Shown piece after piece: positions 33,418-40,675 of a DNA stretch of 64,000 nucleotides (positions are counted from its first letter, which is position 1; each line of letters begins with the position of its first letter). The position numbers and the translations under genes are program-made. Location of the stretch: the NCBI GenBank assembly GCA_030680855.1, contig JAUXUN010000068.1, positions 1 through 64,000 on the forward strand, written 5' to 3'. The notes under the pieces are model-generated. The model ran no database searches. It was not told where the DNA came from and was given only the letters and a program-made list of their open reading frames with translations. This stretch comes from Aestuariivirga sp. GTDB taxonomy: Bacteria; Pseudomonadota; Alphaproteobacteria; Rhizobiales; Aestuariivirgaceae.

Positions 33418-34987
33418 CGGACTTCTCTTCCGCAGCCATGACGCCGCTAACGGGTGATTTGGGTTTGAAAGGACCAAGGGCCGCAAGTCGTGCCGAAAGC
33501 TTGTAAATCTCCCGGCGAAGCATTGAAGCACCAAGCCTGCCTGCCCAGACTGCCATATGCCGCTCGCGCGGCACTCGCGTCCTAAGGTGCGGGTCGCGCT
33601 CGGAAGCCAGCCTATCTGCAGTCCATCTGGCACCGAACCTGTTGTGGCAGCTGTTTTCACTGCAGCCAGCAATGATTACGCCATCTGCAAGTTTCTGGCT
33701 GATGACATAATCTATGAAAGATGGTGGCAATTGCCCCGCACAGTTCAATGAAACGACGCCGACATTGTCCGAACGGCATGCCATTGCCACGCCGGCGTTG
33801 ATGCAGCCGAAAATCATGATGCGGGCTGGACCAGTGATTCGTGCACCCTCGTCTTCGACATCGGCACGAATAGCCGCTATGGACCGATCCGGCAGGTCGA
33901 TACCGGGTACCAGGTCTGACAAGCGGCGAAATGGGGTCGATGTCGGGCAAGCGCCGGCGCATATTCCACAAGCGACGCAGAGATCGGGATCAACGACGGC
34001 TTCGCCCTCAAAAGGCCTGCCGTCACTTCGGATTTGCATAGTGATCGCGCTGTATGGGCAATCATTCATGCAGCGGGCGCAGCCGTTGCAGTTAGCGAGA
34101 TCAACGACAGCAGCTCTCTGCCGCTTCATCGGTGGAAGCCAGGGAATTGCCGCCATGATTATGAGCAGGGTGACGGCCGTGCTCCACGTCACCGGTCCAG
34201 GAAGAGTTTCAAGCAGGGGATAGGCGCCGAGATAGAACCAGTCGAGGCCAATGCTGCCGGGAACTTTGGCCAGGTCTGCAGCGCCCTGGCTTGTTGCTGG
34301 ATAAATCGCAGAAAGAGCCAGAAGTGCCAGTGCGGTTCCGATGGCCAGTTCCCGGGGCGGATTGATCCGCGGCTTGCTCACACGCTGCAGGTGGAGCCAT
34401 AAACCAACAAGTGCGATCAGTGGAACCGCGATATGCATGAAAATCATCAGTGTGAAGAAGCGGCTTTCGAGCGTTTCGGGCGACAGGAAATTGCGCGCCA
34501 GCGGCTGCCCGAAGAAGGGCAAGTGGTCCAGCCATTCGGTCGAGACGATCGCAACATACTGGGCGAGGCTGTCCCATACCAGCCAGTAGCCGCTGATTCC
34601 GGCTATGTAGATGAACAGCAACACGGGAACTCCAGTTACCCAACTGAACCACCGGACGCCTCGATACCGGTCGCGGGAAAACTCGCGCAGGATATGGAGC
34701 AGCATTACGAAAACCAGGGCGTCGGAACCATAGCGATGCAGGCTGCGCATGAGACCTGCCGCGTACCATTGCTCATTTGTCATGTATTCGATGGAGGCGA
34801 AAGCCTGAGTTACGCCAGTGTCGAAAAAAACGTAGACGTAAATACCGCTGACGGTCACAATCCAGTAGAAGAAAAAGCCGAGCGCTCCAAGATTAAGCAG
34901 GGGGTTGGCGTTCGCAGGGAATGCCAGAGCGAGAAAGCGTTCACCCGCATCAAATCCGGTGCGGAGCGGTATTCTCAGAAAATGCAT
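33410..34987 (-). CDS. Fusion protein: cytochrome b, two-cluster ferredoxin, and MvhD-like iron-sulfur domain
   Basis: 525 residues. Residues 35-280 are a membrane cytochrome b with paired heme-ligand His (H84/H98 and H185/H199, in LHRYGSDALVFVMLLH and FMHIAVPLIALVGLWLH). Residues 300-347 have two 4Fe-4S motifs (C300, C303, C306, C310; C337, C340, C343, C347). Residues ~388-455 resemble the [2Fe-2S] MvhD domain of methanogen hydrogenase (C395, C404, C416, C442, C447). This combination in the NOR operon suggests a path for electrons from quinol, or from NAD(P)H or a flavoprotein, to the NOR. The name of the family is not known to me. Confidence 0.8.
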   Translation of the reverse strand: MHFLRIPLRTGFDAGERFLALAFPANANPLLNLGALGFFFYWIVTVSGIYVYVFFDTGVTQAFASIEYMTNEQWYAAGLMRSLHRYGSDALVFVMLLHILREFSRDRYRGVRWFSWVTGVPVLLFIYIAGISGYWLVWDSLAQYVAIVSTEWLDHLPFFGQPLARNFLSPETLESRFFTLMIFMHIAVPLIALVGLWLHLQRVSKPRINPPRELAIGTALALLALSAIYPATSQGAADLAKVPGSIGLDWFYLGAYPLLETLPGPVTWSTAVTLLIIMAAIPWLPPMKRQRAAVVDLANCNGCARCMNDCPYSAITMQIRSDGRPFEGEAVVDPDLCVACGICAGACPTSTPFRRLSDLVPGIDLPDRSIAAIRADVEDEGARITGPARIMIFGCINAGVAMACRSDNVGVVSLNCAGQLPPSFIDYVISQKLADGVIIAGCSENSCHNRFGARWTADRLASERDPHLRTRVPRERHMAVWAGRLGASMLRREIYKLSARLAALGPFKPKSPVSGVMAAEEKSDA

Positions 34988-34990
34988 GCC

Positions 34991-35782
34991 CTATCGCCCC
35001 TTGGCTTTGGCGGATTTTCGAGCCTCGCGAATGAGGAACGCAAGTATCCCAAGCAAGCTTCCAAGACCAATAAATATTGAGAGGGGCAACGCATAGCTGA
35101 AATAATAGCGGCCAGTCTTGCGGTCATAGATTGTGCAGAAAAGCCTGACCCGGTCGCTCAAGCCTGCCAGAGAGAAAGCCGGGCGCTGATGGCCGAACAC
35201 CAATTGTTTCAATGGCTCGACAATGGTGGGCGGCTCAAAGCTGCTCCCGTAGACCTGCTCATAGATCGTGCCATTCTTGTCGAGGATGGTTACCTGGGCC
35301 ATGTGGTCAAAGCCGCCGGCGGATGAAAAGTAATTGAAGCCGAGCGCCTCGCTTAGGAGACTGATGGTTTTAGTGTCGGAGCTCGCAAAATACCAATTGC
35401 TGCCTCCCGCATCGTGGGCGCGGGCAAATGAGCGCATGCGGTCCGGAGTGTCGTTGCGAGTGTCAAATCCGATGGTGATGATGTTAAAACTACCCTTGCC
35501 CAACGCGTCTTCAGCCGTCTCGGCGGCGACCGCCAGGCTCTCAATGATGGTGGGGCAAACATCAGCGCAGCCCGTATAGATCATCGTGACCAGCAAAGGC
35601 TTGCCGCGCAGGTCGCGGAGCGCGATCTTGCCTTTGTCCGCGCTTTGAAACGTGAAATCGGGAACACCGCTGCCAATCGCGCCTTGCGAAACGTTGAGAG
35701 CGGTGTCGACGCGCGTGTCTGCTCGTGCGGGAGACGACAGGGCCATGGCCAACAGCCATGCTGCGGCAAGGAGACGTCGCAT
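34991..35782 (-). CDS. SCO1/SenC copper-insertion protein
   Basis: 263 residues, secreted signal then thioredoxin-like domain with the copper motif YTGCADVCPTI (Cys-x3-Cys-Pro) and the distal His in SSAGGFDHMAQVTI. A C-terminal hydrophobic helix (ALPLSIFIGLGSLLGILAFLI) anchors it. SCO inserts copper into CuA of cytochrome oxidase subunit II. In sNOR clusters the equivalent gene is senC, after which the family is named. Its ATG overlaps the heme O synthase stop by one base. Confidence 0.88.
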   Translation of the reverse strand: MRRLLAAAWLLAMALSSPARADTRVDTALNVSQGAIGSGVPDFTFQSADKGKIALRDLRGKPLLVTMIYTGCADVCPTIIESLAVAAETAEDALGKGSFNIITIGFDTRNDTPDRMRSFARAHDAGGSNWYFASSDTKTISLLSEALGFNYFSSAGGFDHMAQVTILDKNGTIYEQVYGSSFEPPTIVEPLKQLVFGHQRPAFSLAGLSDRVRLFCTIYDRKTGRYYFSYALPLSIFIGLGSLLGILAFLIREARKSAKAKGR

Positions 35783-36666
35783 CAGAAGAATCCGATGGCG
35801 CGGTCGGCAATCGTACCTGACAAGAGCAAGACAAGTTGAAGCAGCGAAGCCAGAAAATTCTGGATGGCCCGCTTGCGCGTCGGTTCAAATACCAGCCGGG
35901 CGCTGGTCCAGAGGAAAAGGGCCCCGCCTGCTGCGGCGCCTGCGAGATAGACGTGGCCCATCGACCAGAATGCCGGAAGCAATGAGAGCGCGACGAGAAG
36001 GGCGGTGTGGGCGAATATCACCCTGGCAGTCAGCGCATTGCTGGTGATAACCGGAAGCATCGGAACCCTTGCTGCTACGTAGTCATCGTGTGCGGCAATG
36101 GCCAGGCTCCAGAAATGCGGCGGCGTCCACAGGAACAGCACAAGTGAAAGAATGACCGGTTCCGCCTGCCAGCCGGGATGAACAGCGGCGGCGCCAGCAA
36201 GGACCGCAAAGCTGCCTGCCAGCCCGCCGACAATGATGTTGGTCCAGCTTCGGCGCTTTAGCCACACAGTATAAATTATGCCGTAAACGAAAGCACCCAT
36301 GAAAGTGTGGAATGCGGCCCACCAGTTGGCTGCCCAGGCGGCCATCATAACTGCTATGGCGAGAAGCCCGAGGATCGCGGCCAGCCATGTACCATCAGCC
36401 CGGAAACGCCCGGCGGCAAAGGGCCGCGATGCCGTGCGCTTCATCTGGCGGTCGAGATCGGCTTCGGCCCATTGATTAAAGGCACCTGCGCTCGCCGAGG
36501 CGAGGAACACGGCCAACGCAAGAATGCCTACGCGCCATAGGTCAGGCATGATTCCTGGTGTGACCGCCACGCCTCCGACTGCACTCATCATGATGGCCAC
36601 TCCGATCCGCAATTTGAAGATCGACAACACGTCCCTGACGAGTGGAACGGCGGCGGCTGTGGTCAT
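35782..36666 (-). CDS. ctaB: Heme O synthase (protoheme IX farnesyltransferase)
   Basis: 294 residues, nine hydrophobic segments and the polyprenyl-transferase motif N-Q-W-x-E-A-D-x-D (AFNQWAEADLDRQMKRTASRP). A second Asp-rich loop (AIAAHDDYVAARVPM) completes the site. It farnesylates heme b to heme O, a precursor for heme a-containing oxidases. Its presence inside a NOR-type operon suggests that a modified heme is used in the active site here. Confidence 0.9.
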   Translation of the reverse strand: MTTAAAVPLVRDVLSIFKLRIGVAIMMSAVGGVAVTPGIMPDLWRVGILALAVFLASASAGAFNQWAEADLDRQMKRTASRPFAAGRFRADGTWLAAILGLLAIAVMMAAWAANWWAAFHTFMGAFVYGIIYTVWLKRRSWTNIIVGGLAGSFAVLAGAAAVHPGWQAEPVILSLVLFLWTPPHFWSLAIAAHDDYVAARVPMLPVITSNALTARVIFAHTALLVALSLLPAFWSMGHVYLAGAAAGGALFLWTSARLVFEPTRKRAIQNFLASLLQLVLLLSGTIADRAIGFF

Positions 36667-36678
36667 CGCCTCAACTCC

Positions 36679-38421
36679 TCACTGCATCGGCCAGAGTTCG
36701 GACAGATATTTCCAATTCACGAAGTAGTAGAGAATGAAGGTCGTGAAAAATAGGCCAACCAGCACATAGGTTCCCGGGAGATGCCATGTGCCCGCGTCGC
36801 CATACTTGGTGACAGCTTCATGTACGATCTTTTTCGGCATCGGCCCAAGCGAGGCAACGGCATTGGTCGCGTCCACTTTCTTGCCAAACAGGATACTCCC
36901 GACGGTGATGGCGATATAAAGGGCACCGCCGATCGCAGCGAGGATGGCGGATAGGCCATTCAAGCCCATCATCAGGGAGGCAATCGGCGGGTAGCCATAG
37001 GGCAATATCACGTCAGAGGCAGGAAAGGTGATATCCCAGTGGCGGCGCGCAACGCCCAATGTACCGGCACCCATCATGAAGACCGAAATTCCTGCGGCTC
37101 CAAGACCGAAGAGGTAGGGCTGCAATCTTGCCAATTTCGGCCAAATGATCTGGCGCTGGAAGATGAGCGGCACGATAAGATAGGTGGCCGCCATGAAGGC
37201 AAGTGTGGTTCCGGTCACGACCGTGGCGTGGAAATGCCCGGGCACGTAAAGGGTGTTGTGCATCATGATGTTGAGCTGTTCGGTGCCAAGGATGACGCCC
37301 GATATGCCGCCCAGGAAGCCGAACATGACAAGAGAGAGGAACATGCCGGCAAAGGCCGGATTGCCCCAAGGCGCCTTGCGCAGCCATTCAAATACGCCGC
37401 GGGTGTAGCCACTCTTGCGCTGGGCGGCCTCGATTGAGCCCGGTACCGTCATGCCGTGGATCATGCTGCCCAAGACTGCGAGATACATCATGTAAGAGGT
37501 GTTGACGATCTTCCATTCGGAGCTCAGGCCTGGTTCGACCAGCAAATGATGCGCCGAAGCCAGTTGAAGGAAGAAAATATACAGGAGGAACGCGGTGCGG
37601 CTGACTTTTTCGGACAGCGGCTTTGCGCCAACTGTCACAGCCGCAATCAGGTACCAGATGGCCACATGGGCGGATACATTGATCTGCTGCGATGAATGGC
37701 CCATCGCCCACCACACAAGCTTGTAGGTCAGGGTATCGATGTTGGCGATATATCCGACCGACCACAGGAAGGTTGGAATGAGGATAATCGCGCCGGACGC
37801 AATGGTGAAGACAGCGATGATGCAGGCCGTGAGCGCACCGAAAGTGACAAGTGGGATAGAGCCTTCATATGTCTTCTCCTCTTTCGCGATCACCAGAGTG
37901 CCGAGGAAGATGAAGCAACCGATGAGCGCGCCAACTGCGAACAGAATCAGTCCCAGATAGAAATGCGGCTGGGCCTTCAGTGGCACATAGGAGGTGAACA
38001 TCACGCTTGAATCGCCCTGGAGTACGGCGACATTGGTCATCAGGCCGCCAACGACCATCAGTGCAAAACCTACCCAACCCCATCGGGGCGCGGCAATGCG
38101 GCTGCTGAGTATGACGGCAGACGCGAAATAGAGAATTGCCATTTCAAAGAAAATAATCCACAGCAACAGCACGTCAAGGCCATGAGCAGTCAACACGAGG
38201 TAGAACATATCGGAAGACAACAGATGAACCGCTGGCCAGCGCGTTAACGCGACCAGGAGCCCGAAAGTACCTCCGATCATCAGGAATACGACGGCCGCGA
38301 CGGCGTTGGCCTTGATCAGGCGTTCCGCAGCGAGATCAACCTTGAGGCCGGTTGCGGGGCAGGTGCGGAATTTCGTCGCCAGTCTTCCAATATAGTCTGA
38401 TTCGGTTGCAGCTGTGGACAT
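36679..38421 (-). CDS. norS: Heme-copper catalytic subunit of sNOR type (probable NO reductase)
   Basis: 580 residues, twelve hydrophobic helices. Low-spin heme His H80 (LTAHGLD) and H398, CuB His H242 and H291/H292 (SAHHL), and high-spin heme H396 (VPGHFH) are all in place. In oxidases Tyr follows four residues after the first CuB His; here the site reads H242-S-S-Q-Q246, so the His-Tyr cofactor needed for O2 reduction cannot form. That is the hallmark of NO reductases that arose among oxidases (sNOR, eNOR, gNOR). Its partners CuA subunit and SenC match sNOR of Nitrosomonas (NorSY-SenC). Start at the ATG after GGGAGG; an upstream one would overlap the CuA gene. Confidence 0.8.
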   Translation of the reverse strand: MSTAATESDYIGRLATKFRTCPATGLKVDLAAERLIKANAVAAVVFLMIGGTFGLLVALTRWPAVHLLSSDMFYLVLTAHGLDVLLLWIIFFEMAILYFASAVILSSRIAAPRWGWVGFALMVVGGLMTNVAVLQGDSSVMFTSYVPLKAQPHFYLGLILFAVGALIGCFIFLGTLVIAKEEKTYEGSIPLVTFGALTACIIAVFTIASGAIILIPTFLWSVGYIANIDTLTYKLVWWAMGHSSQQINVSAHVAIWYLIAAVTVGAKPLSEKVSRTAFLLYIFFLQLASAHHLLVEPGLSSEWKIVNTSYMMYLAVLGSMIHGMTVPGSIEAAQRKSGYTRGVFEWLRKAPWGNPAFAGMFLSLVMFGFLGGISGVILGTEQLNIMMHNTLYVPGHFHATVVTGTTLAFMAATYLIVPLIFQRQIIWPKLARLQPYLFGLGAAGISVFMMGAGTLGVARRHWDITFPASDVILPYGYPPIASLMMGLNGLSAILAAIGGALYIAITVGSILFGKKVDATNAVASLGPMPKKIVHEAVTKYGDAGTWHLPGTYVLVGLFFTTFILYYFVNWKYLSELWPMQ

Positions 38422-38422
38422 C

Positions 38423-38977
38423 TCAGCCTCCCTGGCCCGGTTCGACGACATAAATGCGGCCGGTCATCTGATGGTGTCCCAGCCCGCAATATTCGTTGCA
38501 GACGACACCATAGGTGCCTGCCTCGGTCGGTGTAATGGTGATGATGTGCTCAAGGCCAGGATGAACCTGGATATTCATGTTGATGGGCAGCAGCGAGAAC
38601 CCATGTTGCAGGTCAACCGATGAAATATGCAGTTTGTAAGGCTTGCCTTTTTCAAGCTCGAGCACTGGCCACCAATCGAAAGTGCGCGCAAGCATGTAAG
38701 CATCACCACCGGGCGGCGGCCTCACAACGGGCACGCCGGTGTCACCTTCGTCCCGAACTTTGAATTTTTCGGCAAACTCGTTTGTTCGCTGCTCAAACAC
38801 GGCGGGATCGATGCGGCCAACTTGCGTGGACAGGTTCTGCTGGCCATAGATGTGCCAGTAGATCATCATGAAAAACATGATGAGTCCCCACAAAAATGCG
38901 ACAGAAATCCAGACCAATTCAGCTTTGGCGACTGGCTCATTCCACCAGATACGGGTCTGCGGAGGAAAAATTGCCAT
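38423..38977 (-). CDS. norY: CuA-containing electron-entry subunit of the NOR
   Basis: 184 residues. One N-terminal membrane helix (LVWISVAFLWGLIMFFMMIYW) precedes a cupredoxin domain with a full binuclear CuA site: His in VDLQHGFSLL, then GVVCNEYCGLGHHQMTGRI (two Cys, Glu, His, Met). The protein therefore accepts electrons from a soluble donor, probably the adjacent cytochrome c. Only one transmembrane helix and a proline-rich linker distinguish it from two-helix COX II proteins. It precedes the catalytic subunit by one base, so the two are coupled. Confidence 0.87.
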   Translation of the reverse strand: MAIFPPQTRIWWNEPVAKAELVWISVAFLWGLIMFFMMIYWHIYGQQNLSTQVGRIDPAVFEQRTNEFAEKFKVRDEGDTGVPVVRPPPGGDAYMLARTFDWWPVLELEKGKPYKLHISSVDLQHGFSLLPINMNIQVHPGLEHIITITPTEAGTYGVVCNEYCGLGHHQMTGRIYVVEPGQGG

Positions 38978-38986
38978 TGTAAACCC

Positions 38987-39160
38987 CTATTTTGCCAAAG
39001 GAATCTGGGTAATTTCCATCACCCCCCAGAGAATGTAGATGACGGTTGGAACCACGACGCCAATGAACAACAAGAGGAACGGGTTATCGAGCAGCCGCTG
39101 CATAAATGGAATTCGCTCAAGAGGAGCGGCAGCGCTTTCCGGCTTGGGTTTTTCAACCAT
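38987..39160 (-). CDS. 57-residue single-helix membrane protein, first gene of the NOR operon
   Basis: From an ATG with GGAGG about seven bases upstream, the frame encodes a basic/acidic N-terminus (MVEKPKPESAAAPLERIPF), then one hydrophobic helix (LLLFIGVVVPTVIYILWGV), then a short tail, and ends at a TAG nine bases before the CuA subunit ATG. It is too short for usual gene calling. It resembles small accessory subunits of heme-copper enzymes (CcoQ-like or COX IV-like) in size and position. A perfect FNR-type box lies 60 bases upstream. Confidence 0.75.
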   Translation of the reverse strand: MVEKPKPESAAAPLERIPFMQRLLDNPFLLLFIGVVVPTVIYILWGVMEITQIPLAK

Positions 39161-39220
39161 TGCAACCTCCAGCTAGGTAAATTCCGCCAGAAGGCTACGC
39201 GGAGTCGGTGGGTAAGTTCC

Positions 39221-39234
39221 TTGATGTAGATCAA
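39221..39234. promoter_or_regulatory. FNR/NNR-type box of the NOR operon
   Basis: TTGAT-GTAG-ATCAA, a perfect dyad 60 bases upstream of the first NOR operon gene. The first base past the dyad extends the symmetry (C-TTGAT...ATCAA-G). Confidence 0.8.
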
Positions 39235-39269
39235 GCCGGCGCGGGGAATGCGTGGAAAATCGAGGGAAG

Positions 39270-39641
39270 CTACTTTGTGGCCTCTTCAAGATATTCGAGG
39301 ATATTTTCGATCTCTTCTTGCTTCTTCAGTCCAGTAAATGACATTTTGGTGCCTGGCACTACGGCCTTTGGGTCTGCCAAATAGGCCTTCAGGGTGTCCT
39401 CGGACCATATGATGCCTGAGTTCCTCATGGCTTCGGAATAGCTAAAGCCTTCAACGTTTCCAGCGCTACGGCCAAACAGACCCTTGAGCGAGGGCCCCAC
39501 CCTATTCTTGGGCTCGGCTACCTCATGGCAAGCCTTGCATTTATTGAAAACCTTCTGGCCGAGCGCCGCGTCGCCAGCAGCGGCGGGCGAAACAAAAACG
39601 GCAATCGCTGCGAAGGCAAAGAGCCAAACTTTGATGTTCAT
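39270..39641 (-). CDS. Periplasmic class I cytochrome c
   Basis: 123 residues: signal peptide cleaved after AAA, heme motif CKACH near residue 35, and the axial methionine in the GTKMSFTG segment. Size and the LKAYLADPKAVVPGTKM region are typical of mitochondrial-type c2/c550. It is probably the soluble donor to the CuA subunit of the NOR. Its own near-perfect FNR box lies upstream, so it is a separate transcription unit. Start at Met-Asn-Ile-Lys, the fifth residue of a longer frame, gives the best signal peptide. Confidence 0.9.
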   Translation of the reverse strand: MNIKVWLFAFAAIAVFVSPAAAGDAALGQKVFNKCKACHEVAEPKNRVGPSLKGLFGRSAGNVEGFSYSEAMRNSGIIWSEDTLKAYLADPKAVVPGTKMSFTGLKKQEEIENILEYLEEATK

Positions 39642-39693
39642 TCCGGTCTCCATATTCTAAGTCGAAATAGAGCAGATCAGGCCGTGAGCTGCC

Positions 39694-39707
39694 TTGACAA
39701 TTATCAA
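39694..39707. promoter_or_regulatory. FNR/NNR-like box before cytochrome c
   Basis: TTGAC-AATT-ATCAA, one mismatch from the ideal dyad, 53 bases upstream of the cytochrome c start codon. Confidence 0.65.
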
Positions 39708-39735
39708 GCGCCACTCAGCAAGAAACTTCATGATA

Positions 39736-40323
39736 TCAGTGGATTACGCCGCGCCGGATCTTCATCCCCTGGCTGATCGTCTTTCGGTCTTTGGGCGTCA
39801 GTCGAATACGGGCAATTGCCAGTAGGACGCCATTTTCAACTGTTAGGTGCTGGTTCTCACTGACAACATAGGCCCGGATCAGGCTACAGATGCTGGTGCT
39901 CAGATGAACGGTCTTTTCGGCCGGATGCTGCATCAATGCACTGGTGATATTCTCAACCATTGCCTTGCTGCGGTTATGATCTTCGCCGAGATGCGTGAGT
40001 AGGGTGCCAAGCTCATCTTCTGGCAACGCACGCAGGCGTACAAATGGAAAAAGCTCCTCTTCTTCATCGGCATGGTGAAGAACCAGGTCGTTGGTCAGAA
40101 ACGTTGCGATCGAATCAGCATCGGCCCGACTCGCCGAAGCATCCTCTGCAAAATGCTGCAGCATTGTGAGAACAACTCTTTGGCGAAAATGATCCGCGAA
40201 CATATATTCAAGAGGTTCATCCAACAAAGTGTCTGGAATCTGCTCTATGAAAGGCATGAGCCATTTGCCCTTGTCGCTCGGCAAGGTCTTCTGGTTGCTC
40301 GGTAAGGGGTTACGGCTTGTCAT
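39736..40323 (-). CDS. Hemerythrin-like protein, end of the nar operon
   Basis: 195 residues. Helical, with di-iron ligand-like sites: MFADHFRQRVVLTMLQHF, LVLHHADEEEELFPFV, HLGEDHNRSKAMV and NQHLTVENGVLLAIAR. Similar to hemerythrin HHE-type proteins attached to nitrate-reductase operons; possibly an iron- or NO-handling accessory. The ATG overlaps the upstream gene's end. A longer frame exists but its extra residues are out of family. Proposed function is inferred. Confidence 0.75.
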   Translation of the reverse strand: MTSRNPLPSNQKTLPSDKGKWLMPFIEQIPDTLLDEPLEYMFADHFRQRVVLTMLQHFAEDASASRADADSIATFLTNDLVLHHADEEEELFPFVRLRALPEDELGTLLTHLGEDHNRSKAMVENITSALMQHPAEKTVHLSTSICSLIRAYVVSENQHLTVENGVLLAIARIRLTPKDRKTISQGMKIRRGVIH

Positions 40324-40666
40324 GGCTGGCAGTTCCGCCGGCTCCGCAGGAACAGCCAGCTTCTGCATCGACGGGAGCTGCCTCCCGTGCATCACGAAGC
40401 AGGGACCACCTGACCATGGTGGCCAGACACGTTGCGGCGGGGGATTTCGAATTCTCCAATGCTGTCATCAGTTTAAGCCAGTCTTCATCTGATGCCAGGT
40501 GCGCGAAACGCTGGGCGGCGCCGGCCGCATATTCGCCAAGGCTCTCGTCATGGACGAGCCGCGCGGCCTCAACTTCGTTTAGAAGCATGATATCGCCAAG
40601 TGACAGGAGAGTCACTTTCGCGGCGGCTTCGTCCTTCAGTTCTGTCATCAGTGCACCGAGCAGCAT
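40310..40666 (-). CDS. Unknown nar-operon protein with a cysteine-rich tail
   Basis: 118 residues, mostly alpha-helical (LLSLGDIMLLNEVEAARLVHDESLGEYAAGAAQRFAHLAS, LKLMTALENSKSPAATCLATMVRWSLL), ending with a short cysteine pair (AGCSCGAGG). No known domain. It lies ten bases after the ppiC-type gene and overlaps the hemerythrin-like gene by 14 bases, so it is co-translated with them. A role in NarG assembly is possible but not shown. Confidence 0.65.
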   Translation of the reverse strand: MLLGALMTELKDEAAAKVTLLSLGDIMLLNEVEAARLVHDESLGEYAAGAAQRFAHLASDEDWLKLMTALENSKSPAATCLATMVRWSLLRDAREAAPVDAEAGCSCGAGGTASHDKP

Positions 40667-40675
40667 GGCTTCAAC

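Noticed and set aside
36679-38421. Call as aa3 or cbb3 cytochrome oxidase
   Set aside because: The CuB-site Tyr is replaced by Gln and the operon composition matches sNOR, though routine annotation may say oxidase.
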